A DNA stretch of 64,000 bases from Phalacrocorax aristotelis (lineage: Eukaryota; Chordata; Aves; Suliformes; Phalacrocoracidae), in contig NW_027441295.1 in assembly GCF_949628215.1 (NCBI RefSeq), positions 62,001 to 126,000 of the forward strand, given 5' to 3'. The number at the start of each line of letters is the position of its first letter. Position 1 is the first letter of the stretch. A program made the translations under genes and the position numbers. Positions 27,255-38,168 of the stretch are shown here, piece after piece. Under the pieces are notes generated by a model that made no database searches, was not told the DNA's origin, and saw only the letters and a list, made by a program, of their open reading frames with translations.

Positions 27255-28508
27255 ATTCGTCACAAGGACTCTTTCCACAGCAGGCACTAACAGCGGCATT
27301 GGACATTGTATCTTCACAAATGAGACACAACAACTCATCTGGAATAGGATCATCAGAGGAGGATGAGGAGGAAGAAGAGGACGATGGCTCCCCTGGCAAA
27401 AAGGGAGGCTTTTCCTTCTTTCCTCGCACAGAAGCTTCCCTGGAGGGGGAGAGGGCCTGGTGGGAGAGAAAAGTTTAAAGATGGGTCAAAGAAAACTTTT
27501 CCAAGCTTTGGATTTTATCAAAGGAAGAGAATAGGTGGAATTCTTCTCACTCCACATTAGCCCTCTAACACACAGGCCTTTAGTTTAAACTACTCTTCTA
27601 GAGCCACAAAACCAGACGAGGGAGGGGGGAACAATTTTCCTTCTGCAGAACTCTCCCTTTCGTTTGATCAACCAAGAAATTAGATCAGACTAGAAAAATA
27701 ACTTTTTGACAGCTAGAAATCAGGTGAAATCAATCCCACCTCTCCTTTGCCAGACGGCAAATGTAACTTGCAGGCGCAGCACCAAGTTAGTCTCCGATCA
27801 AGTTAGTCTCTGAGTAATTGCATTTTAGAAATGGAAGGAGTCTGTGTTACAGCTTCTCCAGAAGGAGATCCATGGCAGGAGAACAGAAGTACTACCAAGT
27901 GCAGTTTAAAACAGCCGCTCCTCTCAGCACACAGGAGTGTTTTCTTAATTTACAGCAACAGGAAAACTTCCATCTGTTCCACACATGGGATTTCATAAAA
28001 GTCAGAGGGGGAGGACATCTCAGTCCAGCAGTAATTAGTTAAATTTTGCAAGGAGCCTTTGCAACATCAAACAGAACCAAAACGACCTCTCAAAGAGAAC
28101 AACTCCGCTACAAACACCACTGAAATGTTTTGCAGAAATACAGATTCTTAGCACAGCACAGATTTAACCAACTTCCAGGGGCATGAACACGGGGACCACC
28201 CTACTGCAACATTAGAAAGTGTCACAGATTTTAAGATTAAGACGCAATGACAATGCTTCCTCACTCGTAACTACAGACGCTGGCCAGTTCGGTTGCATTG
28301 CCGCTCACACTTCTGTGCATGGTTTCTCTTGTTCACTGCTTTATCAGTCCAATTCATTCCATCCTTACGCAGTAAGAGCTGCCATTGCATATTTCCCACT
28401 GCTTGTCAGCATGGCACCCTTTGGGTTGGGATCTTTCACCTCCACCATGAAACTCCACAGAATTCCTGTGCTCTTTTTAACTCTGGGAACAGGCTCAAAA
28501 GTTTTGTC
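27255..28508 (-). CDS. RBBP6: RBBP6-like RING protein, two exons of a diverged copy
   Basis: RBBP6 is a RING-type E3 ubiquitin ligase that also acts in mRNA 3'-end processing. Exon 28369-28508 encodes a segment containing KKSTGI, FMVEVKDP and KGAMLTSSGKYA. Exon 27255-27439 continues with GKKEKPPFLPGEPSSS, DDPIPDELLCLIC and CDEC, the first half of the RING with its CxxC and CC/CDEC zinc ligands. The two exons join in phase (GC+G) with good AG/GT borders. RBBP6 is extremely conserved in vertebrates as I know it, so the substitutions (for instance KDIMTDA to EDTMSNA) and the ten-serine run mark this as a diverged paralogue. The DWNN domain, zinc knuckle, the rest of the RING and the SR-rich tail were not found. 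The donor at 27255 leaves one base, which is compatible with the ELYS-like exon at 22070. Confidence 0.82.
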
Positions 28509-28509
28509 C

Positions 28510-30112
28510 TATTAAGAAAAGAAACACAGACTTATCTCATCTTAAGAACCACGTTTAAAATGACATTTCCATGATTATTTTAAGCAGCAAAAGCCTCTCA
28601 CCCTCTCATTTTACCCAGCATAAGTGTTGCTCAACTAAAATACTCCTTTGCCTCAGTGAATAGAGCCGGGATGTTCCAAAGGCTTGGGCAGGGTTTTGAA
28701 CTCACTCGACATTCTTTGGCTTAACTTCAGGTTCCCTAAGGGCGAAATACCCCTCAGCTCACCATCCACTCGGAGAAGGGGCACAAACCCGCTCCTCCTC
28801 CGAAGCGCAGTGCAGAGTGAGAGCTTAATTCCCTGCTCTGGATCCGTCCCTGGGGAAACTCCTATTCACCACCTGTGTACGAAGGTCTAATTCATACCTC
28901 ACGCACACACCTTCAGTGAGTAACGTTCAATGGCATGAATACTCAGCCAGAGGCTTGTGTCATTGAAACACGCAACTATTCAATAGGTGGGGTCAGCAGC
29001 AACGTCTTGGTTATATACGAAATACTAAAAACTGAACTGTCATTAAAGGAGTTGAAAACTGAAAAATTTCCAGTAATATTGAAATATATAAAAATACACA
29101 TGCAAGGTCACACGGAAAGATCGATGAACATATTTAATGTCTATGACCTGGAAAAAAGAACACTTCACATTTATAATTCCAGGTGTCCCTTGAATTTTGA
29201 AGGGCTTTGCAACATTGCCGTATAACCTCTCGATTTCAGTTTTCCTGAAACAAACTCTGCAGTGTTTATTGACAACTCAGGCTCAAGTGTAGTTTTACCA
29301 CAAGGAAAAAGGGTAACTGTCCTCTTTCTCCTTTTCCAGCCTATTGAATTATATTATGCCCCAAGCCCCAGTTAAGCTTACGCTGGGAAAACATTATCAA
29401 AGAGACACGTGACTCACTGCTTATTGTGTCTTCAGTTGTTCAAAAGCGTAGAATCAAACCTCACAATGTCAGCGGAACAGCTCTCCTCAAGGCGTCACTA
29501 AATCGCTCAGAAGAGAGATTAAAACCCTTCCTTGCAAAAAGCTCTTGTCCTTTACGCCCTAACATAGCGGGAGAATTCAAGGGAGCAGTTGTAGCAGGCA
29601 CTGGGGAAAAAACATCTACATGCAGAAGACGATTGCTCACGCCAGCGAATCGCTCCTGCTCTATATGTTTAGGGAAGCACATACAACATGACCGCATTAC
29701 TGACTCAAAAGCCCTTGAAAACGTGCCTTTGGAGAGGAACACCCAGAGCTGGAAAAAGAGACCTTCGTTCCATTGCAAGTCTTGCCAGAAGATTCAACTT
29801 CCCTTCTTTTCAGAACATTTTGTACCTAGTTCTGTTAGAAAGGAAGCCTGATCAAGTGTTTGGGAGCTTCGTGCTCCATATGCCACCCTTTCTGGCACAT
29901 GGAAGAACAGGCCTATGTCCTCTCACGGCAGGCACAGCCACTCTCAATTTTTGGTTATTTCAGAAGCAAACAGGAAACTGGGGAAGCTCCCTCTTGGAGT
30001 CTGGCATTGTACAGCCTGGCATTGACCAGTGCTGGGGCACAACAGTTCATAAACTGTTAATGAGTTCTTGCATTTTCTTAGGAAGCAGTTATGACATGGC
30101 CTGCAGGCACAG
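28510..30112. other. Unassigned interval upstream of the RBBP6-like exons
   Basis: The preceding RBBP6 exons (CCHC knuckle, DWNN domain) were looked for on the minus strand and not found. Open frames at 28935-29225 (plus) and 29461-29778 (minus) resemble nothing I know. Confidence 0.4.
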
Positions 30113-30601
30113 TGTGCTGGTTTTGGCTGAGAAGGGGTTAATTCTCCTCACCGTGGGGGGCGGCTGCCTTTCCGGCTTCCCGCGCTCTGCCGCGGGTGGG
30201 GGGGTGAGGGGGGGTGGTCTGGGAGGGGCGGGGCCGCGGTGGGGGCGGCTGACCCCGACTGGCCAATGGCAGGTTCACTCCATACCACGTGACACCACGA
30301 CCAGGATATTGAGGGGGGGCAGTGGCAGCGCGGAAGCGGCGCGGCGGCGGGTGGGCGGGCGGCTGCGGTTTGTTCCGGCGGTTCGTTCCCCCCTCCCCTC
30401 CCTTCCCACCTCCCCCCGGGGCTTTGCGCCTCTCGTTGTTCTCCTTTGCATTGCATTTCTATTGTTGTTTCTTTTAATTTTAATTATTAAACTGCTCTTA
30501 TCCCAACCCACGAGCGTTACCCTTCTGATTCTCTCCCCCATCTACCGGTGGGGAGTGAGCGAGCGACTGTGTGGGGCTGAGCTGCCGGCTAAACCACGAC
30601 A
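30113..30601 (+). mobile_element. Solo ERV LTR with GC-rich U3
   Basis: The element starts TGTGCTGGTTTTGGCTGAGA and ends ...CTAAACCACGACA, giving TG...CA termini. It contains an ATTAAA signal near 30486 followed by the R/U5-like ACTGCTCTTATCCCAACCCA. This matches the common avian ERVL-type LTR. It is 489 bases with a very GC-rich centre (30150-30430). No clear target-site duplication is visible. It lies about 1.6 kb upstream of the RBBP6-like exons, in opposite orientation. Confidence 0.8.
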
Positions 30602-33600
30602 CCATGTCGATCACTGCCTAGCTTGAATGCGACGTCTTCATCAGTAGCTGAAACGCAGGCCCAGTTGGTTTGCGAGCTGCCCGACAGGGGAAAGCAATCA
30701 CGGAACAAAAGCGTTCGGCTTCCGCTAGAATCCACTAAAGCCTAATGACAACGCGAAGAGGGACAGAGCAGCACCGAAGCGGTGCCCGTGAGCACTGAAC
30801 ACGTGTGTGTGTCGGCACAAACACAGGTAATGGTGCTCATGCAGATGCAACGCAGCAGAGGCGTTTCAGCTCTCATCTGAGAAGAAGCGGTCGGGGGTGG
30901 GCTGTGGCGATGCGCACTGCATACCTGTGAAGTGAGATCCTACCGACAGCAGCAGCAGTCGTACCGCCTGGTTGGTTTTCACACCAATTTAACCTTTTTT
31001 ATTTTTTTTTTTCCTTTTCTCTCCCCCTTGATGCTTGAAAGTGGGGAAGATGAAAGGACTGGTAGAACAGGACCTGGGCTGAGCCGCTCTGCATCAGCTG
31101 GGCCGTGGTAACAGCAGTAAGAAAGAGCTCAGTGCATCTCTCCAGAGCTTGTTACAGCCCTGCTTGCTCAGAGGAACTCGCTGTTTTGCCCAGGCTCTTT
31201 AGGTGTCTGAAAGTAGCTAAGAATAAAGCAGAAGCATTGGGTGTGAAGGGCATTGGGAAGCTTGGAAGAAGAGGCAGAGCCCTCTCGTTGGATCACAGGG
31301 CAGAAGCCGGGAGCAAATGCATCAGCCCAGCGAGGGTGTAAGTCTTCCCACCTCCCTCCTGTCTAGAGGCGAGAAGGTCCTGCTAAAAGGATGCCTTTTA
31401 TGGATATGATTTTTTTTCTTTACTAAGTGGTTGAGAACACTCTGAACTGGTAGAAGGAAAACGTTGCCAGTGAAACATTACGCTTGAGGAATCATGGTCT
31501 CTTATTTGGTAAGTGCGCCAGGTTAAGGCTGCTCGGTAATTCAGTGGGAGCTTCTCTCCTGTTCTCCCCCATTGGAGGCGCACGGTCTGGGAGACTTGAG
31601 CTTCCCTTCCTCCTGCTGCGTATCCCTTTATGGGCCGAAGCTGTCCTGCACCCCAGGATGCTGTTCTGCAGCAGTGTGGGCTTGGGCTTCTCCTCAGGCT
31701 AGCGGTCCTCAGCATTTCGGCAGCCAGCGCTCATTTCCAGGCTGCACTGCGGCTTGCAGTTACTGGTGGAAGTAGGGATTTCCTCCACGTTTGAAGTATT
31801 TATTACTTTAAATAGAAGAACAAGTCTTGACTTTGGCAGCAGCATTTTTATTTCTTGGATCCTTCTTCTTTTACTCAGCCCAGTCCTGCCTCATCTGGGT
31901 CTCCGATAGAAACTCCTTCTACCTTCCCAAATCTTTCCGTTCCCTGTTGTGCAGGCAACAGCAAAGCTCTGCTGCAAGAGGGTGTCCATGTGCTTGTGAT
32001 AACTGTGGCTTGTTGCATGACAAATAACCTTTCGATGTGGAAACAGTGCTCAGCCTTCAGTTGTCACATTAATGCTTCGTTTTGTGCTTTCTAGCCGTCT
32101 ATCCAGCCTTGGCTTTTGTCCGGTTCTGTCTGGTTTTTGTGTGTGGTAAGTACAAATCTTTTAACCCAGCGTTTTGGTTTGGTTTGGTCTGTTTTCTTCC
32201 TGTGGCTTTAATTGATTTGCTGTTCCTTAGAAGTGTCTTGGGGATTAGGGTGACTTAACACGAGTTAGATGTGGGTGGGCAGCATCCATTATTTGGTGCT
32301 TCCTGTGATGGGAATCGCTGCTGCAATTGCTCTCTCCAGCCCAGAGGTTGTCACCCTTTTATTGGTTCCTGTAACACCAGAGATCGCTCCTTGTCTTGGC
32401 TGTGGGGCTCCTGATGGGTCTCTATTGAGCAGGCTCAGAACATACCCCTGGGATAGGCACCTCTTCGGCAGCTCTACCCAAGTGGCTGCGACTGTGGCTC
32501 TAGGGAGCAGGCAACGTGTTGCCCAACAGGAATTGCCCGTACTGCACAACCCTGCTTCCACAGCTGCAGAAAAGCAACAAACCTTGTACGCTTGAATGCA
32601 GAGTACCAGCTTAAATAAACTCTTAAATAAAATTACAGGGAAGGGTCCTGTGTTGCTTCCCTCCTCTGATCGTGTTTTCTCACCCAGCCACACCACCTCA
32701 CCAAACTGATCTGAGCACGCCCTGAGCCTGTAACCCTGGCTGGAATTCATGCCCCCGCCCTCAAAGCAGGGAAACGGTCTGGAAATGCCATTGTACCTGC
32801 ACACGGGGCCATGAATTTGGGGTTCAGGTTCCAGTACGGAGCATGCTCATTGGTGCCCAGCATCCTCTCGCTGGGCCCATGTCACTTGCTGGCAGAGGGC
32901 TGGTGTTCTGGGTTTTTCTTTCACTCATTTTCTAGCTCGTCTTGTCTCTTCTCTCTGGCTCTGGTGACAGGCATGAATCGTAAGGCTCAGAGCCCTTGGA
33001 AACAGGACTCTCAGCATGATCTAGATGGGAGAAACCTCTAACCTCATTTATGTGGAAGGTAATCACAGCTCTAGCTACTTCACCCTTGACTTCCCCTGTG
33101 TATCAGCCTTGCTTTTCCAGGTGGGACTTCCATTAGCCTAGTGCTTGGTGGAGAGCATTGGATGGGTACAGCCATCCTTGGGGAACCAAGGAGATGCTGG
33201 ACAGCCAAGTTATTTGTCTGAATTTAGTGCCTGAATTTCAAAGTCTCCGTAAACGTGAGCACAGGTGGAGAGGGATGTTACCTTAAAGCAGCTGACCCAC
33301 CAAGGCCACCTGGCTAATGGAAGCTCCGCTCTGATGACATCTGCTCGTGGTGCCTCTGTTCTCTTTTTCTTTTTGCCCGGACTTTGAGACCTTCAGTTCC
33401 CTAGTGGCCTTTCCAAACCTGATGCTGAAGTGTCAGACCACAGCTAGCTTGGTGCATCGCGCCTGTCCGTCTCCCCTGTGGAGACCTATATAAATGGTTG
33501 TCGTCTTTATTCCGATCTCCTCTACTCCTAGAGGTCGTACCAGATATAGGAGAAGAGGTCACTTGCTTCACAGCCTCTGTAAGACCTTTCTGCCTACGGC

Positions 33601-34119
33601 TATGTGTGTAGATCTCTTCAGCACCTACACTGTAGTATACTAAATCCCAGATGGTGACTAGCGTCACTCATTTTGGGGAAAAAATTCTCGTGCTGAGCAG
33701 GAGATGGGCTTTGAGTTTGGATTTGTAATGGCTGTAGGTACAGTTTGGACTTCTGGTGCCTGCTGTCCCTTCAGAACCTATGGCAGGAGGTTCAAGGGAC
33801 TCCTGTGGCCCAGCAAATTACTTAACTCACACTTCTCATCCGGTTTCAAAGGGTTGCTACTGCTACATAGCCTAACAAAGGGATTTGGTCAGGTAGCGTT
33901 CCTGGGACTGTGTAGGGAAAAACATGTCCATCAGACCGAATAAGCCAAGCTTGAAGCGACTTCCAGCCGGTGTGAGCATGGATACGTGGAAACCATGCAT
34001 ATAAAGCGCTGCCAGCAAACTGGTCAGGAACAGGTTATGTTGGGGTGAGCTGTCCCTTGTTTTTCTTACTCCCAGAAATAGGTGGAGACGATTTAGGTGT
34101 TCAAATATATGATTTGAAG
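30602..34119. other. Interval without recognisable genes
   Basis: Both strands were read. There are short open frames only, with none matching a known family or showing coherent exon borders. No clear repeat was identified. Confidence 0.4.
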
Positions 34120-35110
34120 CAGGAAAAATGATCCAGAATTATTGATACCTCCCTCACTGATGGGAGCAGCCAGTCCTGGGGTAAAGATGAGTGGACCCGC
34201 CAATGTATGGTACAACGTTATGGACCCGTAACGCGGAACCCCAATGAATGGGTTAGTGGTGCTCGAGAAGCCATTTGCAGCCTAAATCGCATTATCTGGC
34301 TGCAAGCTGTATTAGAAATTGTCACCAGTCAAACAGCTGAGGCCCTTCACCCATTGGCAGATCAGGCAACCCAAATGCAAACCGCAAGTTATCAATAGCG
34401 CATGGTTCTCGACTACCTACCAGCCGAAGAAGGCAGGGTCTGTGGGAAATATGATTCTGATTGCTGTTTAAAAGTCAAGGACAACGGCAAGGTTGTTAAA
34501 CAAATTACTGCCAGAATACAGAAATTAGCCCATGTTCCCATCCAAACCTGGGAAGGCTGGAATGTTGATCTGTTCTCCTGGCTTCCAGGATGTCCTTGGA
34601 TTAAATGAATCTGATTTTACCTATTGGGAGGTCTAGCTACGTTACTGCTTTTGCCATGTGTCACCCCATGGTTCATTCAGTTAATCCAACGTGTTGTCTC
34701 AAATATGCAGTTTGCACCCACTGTGTCACCTGACGGAGTGAAACAAATCCGAGCTGTACGACAATTTGTGTCACCCACAGTCCAAACTGCACAAACTCTT
34801 TGTCTCCCCAACCTGTTTTTATTGGAAATTGAATTGTCATTGTTGTCAGGCATTGGCCCTGTTTAGAGCTGATATCGTTATAATGTTTTGGCTTTTATAG
34901 CTGGCATCCTTGTTATTGGTATAATCTTTCTGCCTTTGTTTCTATGCTTTCCACCAGATTCGAAGATACATCGGACTAACGGGACGCTGCAGAGCCGCGG
35001 TGGGAGCTATCGCAATGCTCTCTCTTTCCCTTTCTCACTTTTTTCTCTTTTTCTCTCCTTTTCCCTTGCATACTTGTTGTTGGCCAAATAAAGTGACTTG
35101 GCACTTGACT
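34120..35110 (+). pseudogene. ERV env (transmembrane subunit) and 3' end, decayed
   Basis: A plus-strand remnant of a retroviral envelope TM subunit. It holds a heptad-like region (34207-34398), then an in-frame stop. Next come the immunosuppressive-like segment and a CX6CC motif (CGKYDSDCC, near 34438-34464), a Trp-rich stretch, another stop, and a hydrophobic membrane span near 34624-34690. An AATAAA signal lies near 35089 and looks like LTR R sequence. At least two stops break the frame. The CX6CC motif is typical of gamma-type envelopes with covalently linked subunits. The surface subunit, pol and gag are not seen. Confidence 0.78.
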
Positions 35111-35219
35111 CCGGTTTGAGTCTTAATTCTGCTTCCGAGAACACAAAAGGAACCTAGTCACGATAAAATGTTTGAGTTAACCAGAAGTTAAGCCCAGCCG
35201 CCCCCAGCCACCCAGAATT

Positions 35220-36290
35220 AGCTGAGGTCGCTTGGAAAGCAAGGGGGTTTAACCTCTGCCAAATTATTCAACCCAACAGTGGATTGTGACCGTCTCCTTT
35301 TCTCCAGGCTGAAGAAACCAAGTGACTTTAGCTGCTCCTTGTGTGGTTTCTCCTCTAAACCCTTCACCAACTTGTGGCCCTCCTCTGGGCATTCTCTAGT
35401 AGCTTTGTATCTGTAATGTACTGTGGCACCCAAAACTGCCCACAGCACTTAAGGTGAGGCCGCCCCAGCGTGGAGCAGAGCGGGACAATCCCCTCCCTCG
35501 ACTGGCTGCCATGCAGGGCTCGATGCCCCCCAGGGCACGGCTGGGCCTCTGGGCTGCCAGGGCACGCTGCTGGCTCGTGTTCAACTTGCCGTCGACCAGA
35601 ACCCCCAGGTCCCTCTGCAGAGCTGCTCCCCAGCCCCTCGTTCCCCAGGCTGTCTGTATATCCCAGGTTGCCATGCCCCAGGGGCAAAATCAGGCACTTG
35701 CCCTCATTAAACTTTATACAGTCGGTGATTGCCCAGCTCTCCAGCCTGTCCAGGAGACATGGTAGTGTTAGGAGATATGGTAGTCTTGGGTTGACGGTTG
35801 GACTTGGTGATCTTAGAGGTCTTTTCCAACCCTAATGATTCTGTGATTCTATGGTCTCGCTACAGGGCCTCTCTGCCCTCGAGTGCCAACAGCTCCTCCC
35901 AGTTTTGTGTCGTCAGCAAGTTTAGTTAGTATTCCTTCAAGCCCTGCACCCAAGGCATTTACCAAGAGATTAAAGAGTACCAGAGCCAAGATGGAGCCCT
36001 GTGCAACCCCACTAGTGACTGGCCGCCAGCCCAATGTAAGCCATTGACTATGACCCTTTGAGCCCGACCCATCAGCCCATTGCTCACCCACTGCATGACG
36101 TGTTTATCCAGCTCTGTGCTGGACAGTTTGTCCAGGAGAAGACTGTGAGAGAGAGTAGCGAAAGCTTTACTGAAATCCAAAAAGATCACATTGGCCGACT
36201 TCCCTTGTTCAGCTAGGTGCGTGACCTCGTCATCGAAGGAACTCAGATTTGTCGTCGTTCCCCATTTGTCGCTCCAATTCATCCTCTCCC
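35220..36290 (-). mobile_element. CR1 LINE fragment including reverse transcriptase, minus orientation
   Basis: The minus-strand reading at 35959-36282 contains FLDFSKAFATLSHSLLLDKL and [10 protein letters not shown], a CR1 reverse transcriptase fragment. Sequence to 35849 continues with VTSGVAQGS, and 35220-35760 carries the downstream part of ORF2. Stops and shifts are frequent. It is interrupted by the opposite-strand CR1 tail at about 35765-35860. Confidence 0.9.
35765..35860 (+). mobile_element. CR1 3' tail, plus orientation, nested in an older CR1
   Basis: TTGGACTTGGTGATCTTAGA followed by GGTCTTTTCCAACCC and the ATTCTGTGATTCTATGG end is the canonical CR1 3' terminus. It sits inside the minus-oriented CR1 and splits it, so it inserted later. 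Confidence 0.88.
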
Positions 36291-36299
36291 CCCAAATCC

Positions 36300-37050
36300 A
36301 TACCCTGGCGGGCCTGCCTCAGGCCCTGGCAGGAGGGCTGGAGCAATGGCCTTGGGGGGCGACGGGGTGGTTTCCGTTTCTGCGAGGCCTGGAGGGTGCT
36401 GGGCCGTTCCTGCAACACCTTGCTGGCCGAGTTGGACAGCCACGCGGGCAGGGGCGGAGGCGGCGGGGGCGGAGGCAGGCAGGCCGGGCGGCTGTCCGGG
36501 CCAGTGGGGGCTGGTTCCCCCCTGGTGCCCCATGGCTGGCGGGCCGCTTTCCCAGGCACACGTGATGGCTGCTGGTATCGGGTCCAGCTCTCGGAGGGGC
36601 TGGGGGGGTCAGTCCAGCTGTCCGGGCGTGAGGGGCAGCTGCTGGTGTCGGGCCGGGCTCTCGAAGCTGCGGCGAGGCGCCTGCGGAGAGAGGAGGCTGC
36701 TGAGGCCCTGCCACGGCTGCGGTGCCCGGAGGGTGTGGGGCAGAGCTGCACGCCCCACAGGGTCTGGGAACCCGGCTGCATGTGGGAGCTGTGGGCACGG
36801 AGAGCTCTGTGCAGAAAATGGGGCGCCCCGCACCCCTCGGGTGGGGCTCTGCTCCCAGAAGCTGAGAGCTGGGAAGGTTTGTCACCACAGCCTGAGCTGC
36901 TGGGACACCTTGGCCAAGGGCAAGCTCTGGGATTTACAGCATCACCTAGCAGGGTGATTTCTGCCGCTAGGCTCACTGGCGGGGAGATGTCACTATTGCA
37001 ATTCTCTCTTTCTACGGCAACGTCATGCCTTGTTGTTACTTCCTGACCTT
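36300..37050. other. GC-rich block, no confirmed gene
   Basis: Overlapping open frames exist on both strands because stops are rare in this GC-rich DNA. None has recognisable domains or consistent borders. It may be a CpG-rich regulatory region or old coding sequence. Confidence 0.35.
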
Positions 37051-37262
37051 CCTCTGCCTATGTCGGTCACTGGCTCTGCTCTTGTCCAAGCAGGGTCCCT
37101 TTTAACCCACATTTGTCTCAGTAAGAAGGGGTTACAGAAAAGAATGCCCACGAATTGAGAGGCCAGTTAAAACTCAGCTCTCCAGAATACCCTGCCTCTA
37201 AATGAGTCTCAGCAAATAGCAGCCATCTCATGCAGAAGTTTGGCAAAAGACCTCCCAACGAC

Positions 37263-37538
37263 TCACCGTCTTCTCTTCCTCCACAGGTGGATCAGACAAC
37301 AAAAAAACATCCCAAGCAGTATGGACCCCAAGACCGCCACGGCACCTTCTATGCAGAACTTCTGGAAATCCTTAGGATCCGTGTCGCTTGAGCTTCTCTT
37401 GCCATCCACACCTGGAGGAACAGTTCTGCACGTTACTGTGTCCTGCGTGCTACTGGTAATCTCACAGGAGGCCTGACGTTGCCAGGAGATGTTTGTCCTC
37501 ACTTTGTTAGCTTCTCTGAACCAGTGAACATCCTGGGG
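37263..37538 (-). CDS. Possible C-terminal exon of a type I membrane protein
   Basis: After a plausible acceptor (GTTGCAG|CCCCAG), the frame encodes an extracellular-like part with two or three Cys and one NxS glycosylation site. A strong hydrophobic span (VAVLGSILLGMFFCCLIHLW) and a basic stop-transfer tail (RKRRR) then lead to a stop at 37263. This is the normal end of a single-pass membrane protein. I do not recognise the family. A candidate upstream exon lies at 38106-38168, and a signal-peptide exon further up at 40895-40985. Whether these belong together is unproven. Confidence 0.35.
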   Translation of the reverse strand, partial: PQDVHWFREANKVRTNISWQRQASCEITSSTQDTVTCRTVPPGVDGKRSSSDTDPKDFQKFCIEGAVAVLGSILLGMFFCCLIHLWRKRRR

Positions 37539-38105
37539 CTGCAACGTTTCCTTGGTTTCAGTAGAAACCAAGGAAAGTCCCAAAGCCCTTGCAAATCAAT
37601 GCACTCTGGAGCATCTCTTTCTCCTCTCACCTCTGCCTACACTCCGGGATGGCCATAACCCAGTTTTCCCCGTGCCATGGGTTTGCTCCCCCTTCTTGGC
37701 TACCCTTCCCATTTGCACACAATGTCTTTGGCGCTCGCCCACCCTCGCTCTCCGAGGCTTGCTGGTGCCGCTGCACGGAGACTCTCTCTGACCCGTTGGG
37801 ACAAGCTGTCCCACGGAACAGAACTCATGAGGCCAGATGGAGAGCACATGGGGGAGCGCAGCTCTTTGACCAACCGCCCCTTTGAGCAGCACGGACAAAA
37901 CCCATCCCTGCATCGGGGAGCGCCACCCCCAGCTCTCCCTCCCCAGCCCAGTGCCCACACCCCGAGGGCATGGAGTCAGGCCCTCTCAGGAGACACCTGA
38001 CCCTTGTTCTCCCCCTTTGCCTTTTCTCCAGCGTGGGCACGCTTGCACGCCTCCAGTTCTCAGGAGTTGTCTCCCACCTATGGCCCCTGCAAGACTGCTC
38101 AGTAC

Positions 38106-38168
38106 CTGCACTCTTCTGAAAAAATTCATACGTCCTGGTGCGGTGGGCTTCCCCGGGGTTGGACAGCA
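38106..38168 (-). CDS. Candidate small exon, unknown protein
   Basis: A 63-base open segment encoding VLSNPGEAHRTRTYEFFQKS is bounded by a good acceptor (TTCTTGGCAG) and a donor (GCAG|GTACTG). It lies upstream of the membrane-anchor frame at 37263-37538. There is no family match. Confidence 0.25.

Noticed and set aside
28935-29225. 96-codon plus-strand open frame
   Set aside because: No family resemblance; plausible by chance.
29461-29778. 105-codon minus frame that might be an earlier RBBP6 exon
   Set aside because: No match to the DWNN domain, zinc knuckle or linker of RBBP6.
36217-37046. Several 190-265-codon frames on both strands
   Set aside because: Overlapping frames in GC-rich DNA, none with a recognisable domain.
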